Positions 23,257 through 31,389 of a DNA stretch of 41,747 nucleotides are shown piece after piece. How positions within the stretch are numbered: position 1 is the stretch's first letter; the number at the start of each line of letters is the position of its first letter. The notes below the pieces were generated by a model. The model had not been told where the DNA came from. It worked only from the letters and a program-made list of their open reading frames with translations, and did no database searches. The DNA is from Abiotrophia sp965245735 (GTDB lineage: Bacteria; Bacillota; Bacilli; Lactobacillales; Aerococcaceae), in NCBI GenBank assembly GCA_965245735.1, contig CBDFAX010000018.1:1-41747 (forward strand), written 5' to 3'. A program made the translations under genes and the position numbers.

Positions 23257-23524
23257 GAAAAACTCCTTTCGTTGGGATAGAGAGATAAATACATCTCTAT
23301 TATAAAAAGCTTACCCTACTAATAACCAGTAGGCACTTTTTGCAGACTTACTATCTTTTGGGATAGAATTAAGCCCCGATAAGCCTACCTTTTGGCCTCG
23401 TCCTAGAACTTTCTAGCCTTCTTCACACTTTCTTTATATTCTCACGGCTAGTCCTGACCAAAAATCCCTAGCCTAGACCCTGGCTTCATGTTAAAATATG
23501 GAGGACTAAGAAAGGAGCCCTGCC
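23257..23524. other. Divergent intergenic region between VOC gene and esterase gene
   Basis: About 270 bases without a gene. The left end carries the VOC promoter and dyad. On the right, TAAAAT about 28 bases upstream of the esterase ATG is a possible -10 for the + operon, without a good -35. The rest shows no repeated or paired structure I could recognise. Confidence 0.5.
23281..23304 (-). promoter_or_regulatory. -10 and operator-like dyad of the VOC gene
   Basis: -10 TATAAT on the minus strand (23299-23304) is followed at once by AGAGAT-N6-ATCTCT (23281-23298), an 18-bp dyad over the likely start site. Its layout matches a MarR/MhqR-type operator. No such regulator gene is in the window. 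Confidence 0.65.
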
Positions 23525-24355
23525 ATGCATCACGCAGCCTATTTTTACCTAGAAATGCATACCCATGAATTAACTGTCCCTTACACCAACAAACCTCGTC
23601 GTATTCGGGTTCTCCTACCTAAGGATTACCAGAAGAACGAGAACAAGTCCTATCCTGTTCTCTACTTCCATGACGGCCAGAATGTCTTCTACAGCCGCGA
23701 ATCCTTCAGTGGCCACTCCTGGAAAATCATTCCCGCCATCAAGAAGAATCCTGACATCCCCCAAATGATTGTAGTCGGAATCGACAATGATAACGAGAAC
23801 CGCCTCAACGAATATTCACCTTGGCCTTTCACTAATACACCCATTCCAGAAGGCATCCGCTTAGGAGGCAAGGGCCTTAATTATGCTGACTTCGTCATGA
23901 ATGTAGTCAAGCCTTTTATTGATAGCCACTACCGGACCAAACCTGACAAACGCCACACCGCCATGGCCGGCTCTTCCTTGGGTGGTAATATTACCCAATT
24001 TATGGGCTTGGAATATGCGGACCAGATTGGTAACCTAGGGGTCTTCTCTAGTGCCTCCTGGTTAACCGTCGAAGCCTTCAACCGCTACATTAGCCGTCAA
24101 AAGCTAGACCCTAGCCAACGGATCTTTATCCAAGTGGGGACCCAGGAAGGTGACGAAACCGACCGCGACCTGACCCACGGTAACATGAAGCAAATCTACA
24201 TCAACGCCTCCCTCAGCTACTATCAACAATTACTGGCTGGCGGCATGCCGCAGGACCGACTCCAACTGATTATTGCGGCTGACGCCACCCACAGTGAAGA
24301 AGCTTGGGCGACTTATCTACCCGATTGCCTACGTTTCCTAAGTGAAGAATGGTAG
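23525..24355 (+). CDS. Alpha/beta-hydrolase, esterase D-like
   Basis: A 276-residue cytoplasmic hydrolase of the putative-esterase (enterochelin esterase/EstD) type. It has YFHDGQNVF near 46-54, the nucleophile elbow AGSSLGG (about 150) and acidic GTQEGDETD. The catalytic histidine is in DATHSEEAW near the C-terminus. The ATG follows GGAG. It is followed after 38 bases by an ATP-grasp gene on the same strand, suggesting joint expression. The substrate is unknown. Confidence 0.85.
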   Translation: MHHAAYFYLEMHTHELTVPYTNKPRRIRVLLPKDYQKNENKSYPVLYFHDGQNVFYSRESFSGHSWKIIPAIKKNPDIPQMIVVGIDNDNENRLNEYSPWPFTNTPIPEGIRLGGKGLNYADFVMNVVKPFIDSHYRTKPDKRHTAMAGSSLGGNITQFMGLEYADQIGNLGVFSSASWLTVEAFNRYISRQKLDPSQRIFIQVGTQEGDETDRDLTHGNMKQIYINASLSYYQQLLAGGMPQDRLQLIIAADATHSEEAWATYLPDCLRFLSEEW

Positions 24356-24393
24356 GCCAAGGCCCTGACCCTAGCAGAAAGGATGGATTTCCT

Positions 24394-25560
24394 ATGAACT
24401 ATATTGTTATTTCTCCCTACTACCCTGCTAACTTCCAGCCCTTTTCCTACAAACTGCGCCAGCATGGCGTCAATGTCCTAGGAATCGGCCAGGAACCTTA
24501 TGACCAACTCAACGATGAGCTCAAAGCAACTCTGACTGAATACTTCCGCGTGGATAATCTGGAAGACCTAGATCAAGTCACTCGAGCAGTCGCCTTCTTC
24601 TTCCACAAATATGGACCAATCGACCGGATTGAGTCCCACAATGAGTACTGGCTGGAATTAGATGCCGGCTTGCGTCAGCAGTTCAATATCTTTGGCGTCA
24701 AACCCCAAGATTTGGCCAAGACCAAGTACAAGTCCGTCATGAAGGAATACTTCCGCAAGGCTGGCGTACCGGTTGTGGACGGTCGCGTGGTTAGCCAGAC
24801 TTCAGAAATCGAGGCAGCAGTTCAAGACTTAGGCCTGCCACTAATCGCTAAACCTGACAATGGCGTGGGGGCAGCCGCTACCTACAAACTCATGACGCCA
24901 GAAGATGTCGACCAATTCAAGGCTACTTGGGGGGAGTCCACTCCTTACTTCCTGGAGCAATTTGTCTCCTATCCAACGGTAACGACTTTTGATGGTCTGA
25001 TTGATGCCCAAGGCAATATTGTCTTCGAGACCGGTCTAACCTACTACTACCCGCCACTGGAATTAGTCTTGGAGCGTAAGGACAACGCCTTCTATATTGA
25101 GAAAGAACTCCATCCTAAGTTGCGTGAATATGGCCATGCCATCATCAAGTCCTTTGGCATGAAGGAACGCTTCTTCCATATCGAATTCTTCCGGACGCCG
25201 GACGATGACTTTATCGCCATTGAATACAATAACCGCCCAGCCGGTGGCTTCTGTATCGACATCTACAACTATGCCCATGATATTGACCTCTACGATTATT
25301 GGGCTAAGCTAGTGACCGGCCAAGAGCTATCTAAGCAGACCGCCCACGGTCGCTACTGCCTGGCGGTAGCCCGTCGCGATGAGCATACTTATGTGGCCAG
25401 CCACCAAGACATTCTGGAGCGATACGCTGACCAAATCAAGATGACCGCCCGCATTCCGCAGGCTTTCGCTGATTTACTTGGGGACAGTCTCTATGTCATG
25501 ACGACCCCTTCTCGTCAAGTTGTTGATGATATGGTCCGTTTTGTCGGCCAACGCATCTAA
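24394..25560 (+). CDS. ATP-grasp carboxylate ligase-like protein
   Basis: A 388-residue ATP-grasp enzyme that would join a carboxylate to an amine or thiol using ATP. The N-terminal domain (about 1-110) precedes the ATP-binding core with IAKPDNGVGAAATYK, FLEQFV, FHIEFFR and the magnesium site AIEYNNRPAGG. I start at 24394, where AAAGGATGG precedes MNYIVISPYYP; the longer frame starting inside the esterase has no support. The substrates cannot be read from sequence. A strong terminator follows, so it closes the esterase transcript. Confidence 0.82.
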   Translation: MNYIVISPYYPANFQPFSYKLRQHGVNVLGIGQEPYDQLNDELKATLTEYFRVDNLEDLDQVTRAVAFFFHKYGPIDRIESHNEYWLELDAGLRQQFNIFGVKPQDLAKTKYKSVMKEYFRKAGVPVVDGRVVSQTSEIEAAVQDLGLPLIAKPDNGVGAAATYKLMTPEDVDQFKATWGESTPYFLEQFVSYPTVTTFDGLIDAQGNIVFETGLTYYYPPLELVLERKDNAFYIEKELHPKLREYGHAIIKSFGMKERFFHIEFFRTPDDDFIAIEYNNRPAGGFCIDIYNYAHDIDLYDYWAKLVTGQELSKQTAHGRYCLAVARRDEHTYVASHQDILERYADQIKMTARIPQAFADLLGDSLYVMTTPSRQVVDDMVRFVGQRI

Positions 25561-25574
25561 GCATTTCAAAAACC

Positions 25575-25597
25575 AGGGGGCTCCTGCCCCCTTTTTC
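25575..25597 (+). terminator. Terminator after the ATP-grasp gene
   Basis: AGGGGGC-TCCT-GCCCCCT followed by TTTTTC. It stands 14 bases after the ATP-grasp stop and 24 bases before the ndpA start. Confidence 0.9.
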
Positions 25598-25620
25598 TTC
25601 ATTAGAAAGGATTCCTCAAC

Positions 25621-26619
25621 ATGTACATTCACCAAGCCATTCTCCACATCCTGGATAAGGATGCCGGTAATCTCTTCCTGTCCCAGGAAGCCATGGACTT
25701 GTCCTCGCCCCTGATTCGGACCTACCTGGATAAGCTCCTGACCAAGGTCCAAAAGGCAGAACCCAAACGCGCTAAGCTTGAAGCGGACAGCGCCCTCTGG
25801 ACTAGTCTCAAGGATGACCAAACCAGCCTGATTGACAAGTCCACTAATCTGGCCGATAAACTTTTCGATTTGATTGGGCCGGCGGAAGAAATCGCCGCTG
25901 CTGACTATCTCTTCTTCGAGGCTAGCGACGACCATGAACAGCGCTATTTTGGCCTGATCCGCCTGGACTATTCCAGTCAGGTGACCCATTTTCTCTTAGC
26001 CGAATCGCAATTAGTGAATCAGCTGGTCATGCACCACGCTATTCTCCCTAGCCCGACCCAGACGCCATCGGAATTCTTCTTGCTTAACCTGGCTACTGGT
26101 GACTACCAAATTCTAGAGAAGCAATATGTCATCGAAGGCAAGCGTTGCCTCTACCTATCCGAGCGCATTCTGGAAATCGCCCCACCACAAGCGGCACCTC
26201 AGCAAATCAAGCAAATCAAAAAGGCAGTCGCCGATACTGCCAAGCAATTTGACCAAGAACCTTATCAGGCCCTGGCGACTACTCAGAAGGTTATCCTGCA
26301 ACAGCTAGAAGAGGACCATGTCATTAATGCGGAAGAAATCACCCGCCAGGTCTTCAAGGACAACCTTGGCGCCCAGGATGCGGCGCGTGAGGCCTTAGTC
26401 AAACGAGAAGTCCCAACCAACATTGCAGTCAACAACGTGCCTAAGTATGAGAAGAAGTACGCCAAGCAGAAATTCAAGCTGGCTAATGGCATCGAGCTCA
26501 TGGTGCCAACTGAACTCTATGATGACCCTGAAGTCATTGAGTTTATTAATAATCCTGACGGTTCTATCTCCGTTATGATTAAGAACGTCGACACTATTGT
26601 TAATGCCTTTAATGGCTAA
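25621..26619 (+). CDS. Nucleoid-associated protein, NdpA/YejK family
   Basis: A 332-residue protein of the 37-kDa nucleoid-associated family. It starts MYIHQAILHILDKDAGN and is rich in acidic and lysine residues, with no membrane segment. Family members associate with the nucleoid; the molecular role is unclear. The ATG has AGAAAGGA upstream. A strong terminator lies between it and the preceding ATP-grasp gene, so it may rely on read-through or a promoter not recognised. Confidence 0.8.
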   Translation: MYIHQAILHILDKDAGNLFLSQEAMDLSSPLIRTYLDKLLTKVQKAEPKRAKLEADSALWTSLKDDQTSLIDKSTNLADKLFDLIGPAEEIAAADYLFFEASDDHEQRYFGLIRLDYSSQVTHFLLAESQLVNQLVMHHAILPSPTQTPSEFFLLNLATGDYQILEKQYVIEGKRCLYLSERILEIAPPQAAPQQIKQIKKAVADTAKQFDQEPYQALATTQKVILQQLEEDHVINAEEITRQVFKDNLGAQDAAREALVKREVPTNIAVNNVPKYEKKYAKQKFKLANGIELMVPTELYDDPEVIEFINNPDGSISVMIKNVDTIVNAFNG

Positions 26620-26670
26620 AAAAGCCCTCTGGCTGATGGAACAAATGCCATCCGCCAAGGGCTTTTTTTT
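26620..26670. terminator. Bidirectional terminator between ndpA-like and pepO
   Basis: A long interrupted stem: AGCCCT/AGGGCT at the base, then TGGC/GCCA and GATGG/CCATC. It has eight T on the + strand and a run of A on the other side. It serves the convergent ndpA-like and pepO genes. Confidence 0.9.
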
Positions 26671-26679
26671 AGCTTGAGA

Positions 26680-28584
26680 TTACCAGATAGTTACCCGGTC
26701 TTCAGGTGCCAAGTACATGGCGTCGCCGGGCTCAACCCCAAAAGTTTCATAGAAGGCTGCCAAATTCTTAGGTGCCATATTGGCCCGTAACTCACCTGGC
26801 GAGTGAACGTCAATATTGAGGAGCAGGTTGACATACTCTGGTCTTGCTTTGCGGCACCAGACGCGAGCCCAGTTGAAGAAGAAGTCTTCCAGGCCTGCAT
26901 CTGGCAGAGCTTGGGCTGCTTCAAGGGCGCAGCTTAGACCACCCGCATCCGCAATATTTTCGGACACGGTCAAGGTCCCATTAATCTTGCCGTCGCCAAA
27001 TGGAATCCCATCCCAGAGCTTGATCATCTTATCGGCCAGACTGTTGAAGTGAGCCAAGTCCTCTTCCGTCCACCAGTTAGACAAGCTACCGGTCTCATCA
27101 AACTGGGCGCCATTATTGTCAAAGGCATGGGAGATTTCATGGGCAATCACAGCCCCAATCCCCCCATAGTTGGCGCTGGCTGATTGTTGCAAGCTATAGA
27201 ATGGTGCCTGCAGAATAGCCGCTGGGAAGCAGATGAGGTTATTGGATGGATCATAGTAGGCATTGACCGTATTGGCACTAATTTCCCAGAGGTCGCGATC
27301 CACCGGCTTGTTCCACTTGCTGAGGTTGTAGCGGGTTGCTACTTTGGTGAAGTAGATGGAAGCTTGGAAGAAGTTGCGGTCGCCGACGACTAATTCCTCA
27401 TAAACTGGCGGAATCTTGTCTGGATAGCCCACTAAGAGGTCCATTTTTTGCAACTTGAGAATGGCCTTTTCACGGGTTGCAGGGCTAAGCCATTCCTTGG
27501 TCTCTAGGCGTTTTTGGTAAATGGCAATCATGTTCTTGACCATTTGGGTCACGTCTTCCTTGGCTTCAGGGCCAAAGTAACGTTTGGCATAGAAGTCACC
27601 TAAGACTTGGTCGAAGGCTTGATTGACATGGCTGTAGGCCAATTTTTCAAAAGGTCTCATGGCTGGGTTGCCGGTCAAGGCCTGGGTCATACGGTGGCTG
27701 ATAGCCCGCGCTTCTTCAGACAGATAGCTGGTCGCACCCGTAACCAGACGCAAGGTCAACCAAGCCTTAAGCTCAGTCAAATCAGCTTGATCCACTAGCT
27801 CCTTAAAGGCCTCGAAGAATTTAGGTTCGCCCACGTTTAGGGTCTCAGGCAAGCCACCTAGGACAGACTCCAACACTGCCTTGAAGTCGATTTGGTCGGA
27901 GTAGGCTGCTACTTGATCCAGCTTGCGAGGGTTGTGGAAGACCACATATTCTGCCGCTTCTTCCTTAGACAAGGTATAAGGGGCAAGGCGGGCATCAAAG
28001 GCCATGCCGGCTGTCACCAGTTCCACTGCTTCCTTCACATCTAAGCCTAATAAAGCCAGTAAGTCCAAGGCCACTTGGCGGTAGACTGCCAATAATTGCT
28101 GACCTTGCGCATGGTCAGGCTCATAGTAGGTCCGATCTGGCAAAATCAAGCCTGGACGGCCCAGATGCACCACATAGCGATTGGAATCAGCCATATCTTG
28201 GATCACGCCTAGACCGAAGGGACCAGGTAGGCCTTCTAAAATACCGGTCTTAGCCCACTCAGTCAGGTCAGCCACTGAGGTCAGTGCTTGGATGCGGTCG
28301 ATGTAGGGACGCAAGGGGCTCATACCTAGCGCAGCGCGCCCTTCCTTATCCAAGGCTAACTGATAGTAAGCCACCATTTCCTTTTGCATCTTGGTCAGTG
28401 ACTGAGGCTGATCAATCAAGTCGGCCAAATCCTTCATCAAATCAGCTTCTACCTTGTCGGCCAAATCCGAAAAACCACCCGTTGTGGGCTTATCATCCGG
28501 GATTACAGCCGTCTCTAACCAGGCTCCATTAACTGCCTGGAAGAGGTCTGTCTTAATCAGGTCACGTTCTACTTTATGTGTCAT
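26680..28584 (-). CDS. pepO: M13-family endopeptidase (PepO)
   Basis: A 634-residue neprilysin-type zinc metallopeptidase that cleaves oligopeptides. The zinc site is HEISHAFDNNG (His482, His486) with the third ligand in ENIADAGG (Glu542). The N-terminus MTHKVERDLIKTDLFQAVNG has no signal peptide, as in lactococcal PepO, so it is probably cytoplasmic. NAYYDPSNNLICFPA is another family motif. It is transcribed alone. A TATAAT lies about 40 bases upstream of the ATG. Confidence 0.93.
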   Translation of the reverse strand: MTHKVERDLIKTDLFQAVNGAWLETAVIPDDKPTTGGFSDLADKVEADLMKDLADLIDQPQSLTKMQKEMVAYYQLALDKEGRAALGMSPLRPYIDRIQALTSVADLTEWAKTGILEGLPGPFGLGVIQDMADSNRYVVHLGRPGLILPDRTYYEPDHAQGQQLLAVYRQVALDLLALLGLDVKEAVELVTAGMAFDARLAPYTLSKEEAAEYVVFHNPRKLDQVAAYSDQIDFKAVLESVLGGLPETLNVGEPKFFEAFKELVDQADLTELKAWLTLRLVTGATSYLSEEARAISHRMTQALTGNPAMRPFEKLAYSHVNQAFDQVLGDFYAKRYFGPEAKEDVTQMVKNMIAIYQKRLETKEWLSPATREKAILKLQKMDLLVGYPDKIPPVYEELVVGDRNFFQASIYFTKVATRYNLSKWNKPVDRDLWEISANTVNAYYDPSNNLICFPAAILQAPFYSLQQSASANYGGIGAVIAHEISHAFDNNGAQFDETGSLSNWWTEEDLAHFNSLADKMIKLWDGIPFGDGKINGTLTVSENIADAGGLSCALEAAQALPDAGLEDFFFNWARVWCRKARPEYVNLLLNIDVHSPGELRANMAPKNLAAFYETFGVEPGDAMYLAPEDRVTIW

Positions 28585-28663
28585 AGCACTTCCCCTTTTC
28601 TTATTTTCTTAGCTCTATTATAGTCTTTTTGACTTGCTAGGACCACTCAAACGATTAAAGCAT

Positions 28664-28695
28664 AAAAAAGGACTAGGTCAGCTGACCTAGTCCTT
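28664..28695 (-). terminator. dlt operon terminator (28-base perfect palindrome)
   Basis: AAGGACTAGGTCAG followed by its exact reverse complement (28668-28695), with a run of T on the minus strand. It lies just after the dltX stop and ends the dlt transcript. Confidence 0.9.
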
Positions 28696-28700
28696 AATGC

Positions 28701-28844
28701 TTAGAAGCTACTATAAATGTAAGGCTGCACGCCTCCAGTATCCTTAGCCAAACCGTAGATGACGAGGATCATAATCAATACATAGAAAATCGCAATCCAC
28801 AGAATGAGTTGGAGAATTTTGGAGGATTTAATCTTGTTTACCAT
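28701..28844 (-). CDS. dltX: DltX-like small membrane protein, last gene of dlt operon
   Basis: A 47-residue ORF reading MVNKIKSSKILQLILWIAIF, a single membrane helix, then a short tail ending GVQPYIYSSF. Size, topology and the aromatic C-terminus (compare FIYNEF of known DltX) identify the small subunit that works with DltB/DltD in passing D-alanine across the membrane. It overlaps dltD by 17 bases and lies before the operon terminator. In most Firmicutes dltX precedes dltA; here it is last. The C-terminal motif is divergent, so activity is inferred. Confidence 0.8.
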   Translation of the reverse strand: MVNKIKSSKILQLILWIAIFYVLIMILVIYGLAKDTGGVQPYIYSSF

Positions 28845-29988
28845 ATTCGTAAAGATCTTTTTCAAGGCGAGTCCATCCTTTCCATCCTAAGTGCAACATA
28901 TCCTGCATGACATAAGGCTCGTAATCATCATCCTGGTAATCATAATATTTAATACCACGTTGATCTAGCACTTGCTTGATTGCCTCATAGACAGCCCGGC
29001 GGTCTTCCTTAGGGAAGCCGGTGTAGTCATACCACTTACCATTAACAGGTAGGAGGACGACACGGACATCTATGCCCAAGTCTTGGGCAATGTCGAGGAA
29101 TATGTTCAAGTCTTTCATTTCCGGTGAATCGGTGACGTATTTTCCTACATCACTGTTCTTAAACTTCTCTAAATCTTGACCAATTTCATTGGTGTAATAA
29201 TGATTTTCAACCTGAAATTCATTATTGTTGGTCTTGTCTGCTGCCCCTTCTTGCTCAGCAATGGTCTTATAACGTTGATCCCAATCATAGTCAGGCGTCT
29301 TGTCACCTGCCATTGGCAGAGGATCCTTGTCAGCTAGGGCATAGCGAATCTTGTTCTTGAAGACATCTAGCTGATAATGAGCCCGCGCCCATTGGTTCTC
29401 TAGCCAATTATCTGGCTCGTCTAGCAGGGCCTTCTTATAGCGAGCCAAGGCATCGTGCACTTGGGGATGCTGAGTCGAAGCTTCTAGCAGACGATCAATA
29501 AAGGCACGTTTGTGTTCTTCCGTCACCTTAGGATTACTCAAGGTATTATAAACATGCTCAAAAGACAGACGATAGAGTAAGGCGTTAGCTGGTACGCCTT
29601 CTTTGGTAAACCATTGCAGGGATTCCAATAAGACTGCTTTTTGTTGAGGCAAATTATCCCCTACAGAACCCAAGATGGAGGCCAAGGTAAGGTTGCGATA
29701 ATTCCCGCGGCCAATTTCCATCAGGTGAAAATCCTTGTAGTTGAAGACCACGCTAGGGTCGAAGTTTTCCTTGAAGGTTTGGACCAACTCCGAGGATCCA
29801 AAGACTGTTAAGGTCTGGGCGTCCATATTCTGAGTTAAAACATCCTTACTCTGGTTCTTCTCCACTTGTCGGCCGTAGCGTATACTGTTATCTGGCACCT
29901 GGTAGGCCCCGGACAAGGAAGCATTGAGGCCAACCATGCTGACAATGGCTAAGCAAATGGCATAGACTAAGGCCTTCATTTTAATCAT
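28828..29988 (-). CDS. dltD: DltD, D-alanyl-lipoteichoic acid transfer protein
   Basis: A 386-residue protein with one N-terminal membrane anchor (ALVYAICLAIVSMVGLNAS) and an extracytoplasmic SGNH-like domain. The catalytic serine lies in VFGSSELVQ. A C-terminal DMLHLGWKGW provides the Asp and His. It transfers D-Ala to teichoic acid outside the cell. The ATG overlaps the dltC stop (ATGA). Confidence 0.93.
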   Translation of the reverse strand: MIKMKALVYAICLAIVSMVGLNASLSGAYQVPDNSIRYGRQVEKNQSKDVLTQNMDAQTLTVFGSSELVQTFKENFDPSVVFNYKDFHLMEIGRGNYRNLTLASILGSVGDNLPQQKAVLLESLQWFTKEGVPANALLYRLSFEHVYNTLSNPKVTEEHKRAFIDRLLEASTQHPQVHDALARYKKALLDEPDNWLENQWARAHYQLDVFKNKIRYALADKDPLPMAGDKTPDYDWDQRYKTIAEQEGAADKTNNNEFQVENHYYTNEIGQDLEKFKNSDVGKYVTDSPEMKDLNIFLDIAQDLGIDVRVVLLPVNGKWYDYTGFPKEDRRAVYEAIKQVLDQRGIKYYDYQDDDYEPYVMQDMLHLGWKGWTRLEKDLYEYGKQD

Positions 29989-30224
29989 AAAGCAGCCACT
30001 CGTTTCTTAACGTAAGCCATGACCCGGCGTGGCGTATCAATCTCTTCATAGGTGACTTCAGTTGGCGCCGTCGCGAAACCGAAGACTTCTTCCATCCGCA
30101 CTAGCATTTCAACGAAACCTAAGGAATCCAAGAGCCCTTCGTCGCGGAGATTGATATCCAAATCCTCACGAACCACTTCATCTTCACACAATTCTTCTAA
30201 AAGGCTTAATACTTGTTCTTCCAT
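29985..30224 (-). CDS. dltC: D-alanine carrier protein DltC
   Basis: Encodes 79 residues from the ATG at 30224, seven bases after AGGAG; a start 24 bases earlier would overlap dltB and lacks a site. The phosphopantetheine serine is in LLDSLGFVEML. It carries D-Ala as a thioester from DltA to DltB, after loading by AcpS. The length is exactly that of the family. Confidence 0.95.
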   Translation of the reverse strand: MEEQVLSLLEELCEDEVVREDLDINLRDEGLLDSLGFVEMLVRMEEVFGFATAPTEVTYEEIDTPRRVMAYVKKRVAAL

Positions 30225-30234
30225 ACTCTCACTC

Positions 30235-31389
30235 CTAACCTTGTCCAAATCCTAGCCACTTCCCTACGACTTCTGGAAATTTATTGGAGAAGATGAACAT
30301 CCCCAAGACAACCAATTGTAAAGTCACTGCCCAGCTTACTAGCTTGTAGAGGGAGTGGTTTTTGTATTTCTTATAAAATTTTGATTTCTTCTGATAGGCT
30401 TCGAAGCCAGCCATTAAAACCCCGTGGTAACAACCATAGAGGATGTAATGGAAGGAGAAGCCATGCCAAAAGCCCATGAAGAGCATATTGGCCATATAGG
30501 CTGCCATGGCCCGATTAAGCCGGGTCTTGAAACGCTTATGACGAATAAAGTTCATCATGACGCGAGAGAAGACAAAGTCCCGCAGCCATTGGGATAAGCT
30601 AATGTGCCAACGATTCCAGAAATCCTTGATATCGATGGCCAAAAAAGGTTGCTTAAAGTTCATTGGGGTCTCAATCCCTAGCAGGTTACTGAGCCCGACC
30701 GCCATGAGACTATATCCAGCAAAGTCAAAGAATAAATAGAAGGTATAGCCGTAGGCGTATTTAATCAAATAGTAAAAATAATTGCCCACCTGCAATGCCG
30801 ACAGCCACTTGAAAATGACGGCAGCAATGACAAATTTGTAGACGGCTCCCAGTAGCAGACGATAACTTCCCATGCCCAACAAGTCCCAATAGTCTTTCCA
30901 GTCCAGAATCTTCTCCGTATCCGCCACAAAACGCATGGAGCGATCAATAGGGCCGGCACTGACAACTGGGAAGAAGAGCAGGAAGCTCAGGTAATCGACC
31001 AAGGACATTTCCTTAATGAGGCCGTCCTGAGTTTCTAGCAGAATCTGCACCACCTTAAATGATAGGTAGGAGATGCCGATAAAACCAAAACTGTAGAGAG
31101 GCCAAATTTCATGTAACTTAGCCAAAACCAGAGGCAAAAAGGACAGATAGACTGGCCACTTGATCTTAGGGTGGCGAAATTGGTATTGAATCAAGCCATA
31201 CTGAAAGACCAAGAAGCCGAGCGAGACTGCCAAATGTTGGAAATCTGCGCCAAAGACACCAGCATAGATAATCAAGGAGCCTAGGGCCAGCCAATATTTG
31301 ATTGGCCATTGGCGCCAACGAATTACCAGTCCGCCTAGGCAGAAAATCGCTGCTATCAGAGCAAACTTTTCATCGCCAAAGTAGGTCAT
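30235..31389 (-). CDS. dltB: DltB, MBOAT-family D-alanyl transfer protein
   Basis: A 384-residue polytopic membrane O-acyltransferase with about ten helices. The conserved histidine is in FWHGFSFHYILYG, and WNRWHISLSQWLRDF is the second family motif. It takes D-Ala from DltC across the membrane. Its ATG overlaps the dltA stop, and dltC follows after ten bases. Confidence 0.94.
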   Translation of the reverse strand: MTYFGDEKFALIAAIFCLGGLVIRWRQWPIKYWLALGSLIIYAGVFGADFQHLAVSLGFLVFQYGLIQYQFRHPKIKWPVYLSFLPLVLAKLHEIWPLYSFGFIGISYLSFKVVQILLETQDGLIKEMSLVDYLSFLLFFPVVSAGPIDRSMRFVADTEKILDWKDYWDLLGMGSYRLLLGAVYKFVIAAVIFKWLSALQVGNYFYYLIKYAYGYTFYLFFDFAGYSLMAVGLSNLLGIETPMNFKQPFLAIDIKDFWNRWHISLSQWLRDFVFSRVMMNFIRHKRFKTRLNRAMAAYMANMLFMGFWHGFSFHYILYGCYHGVLMAGFEAYQKKSKFYKKYKNHSLYKLVSWAVTLQLVVLGMFIFSNKFPEVVGKWLGFGQG

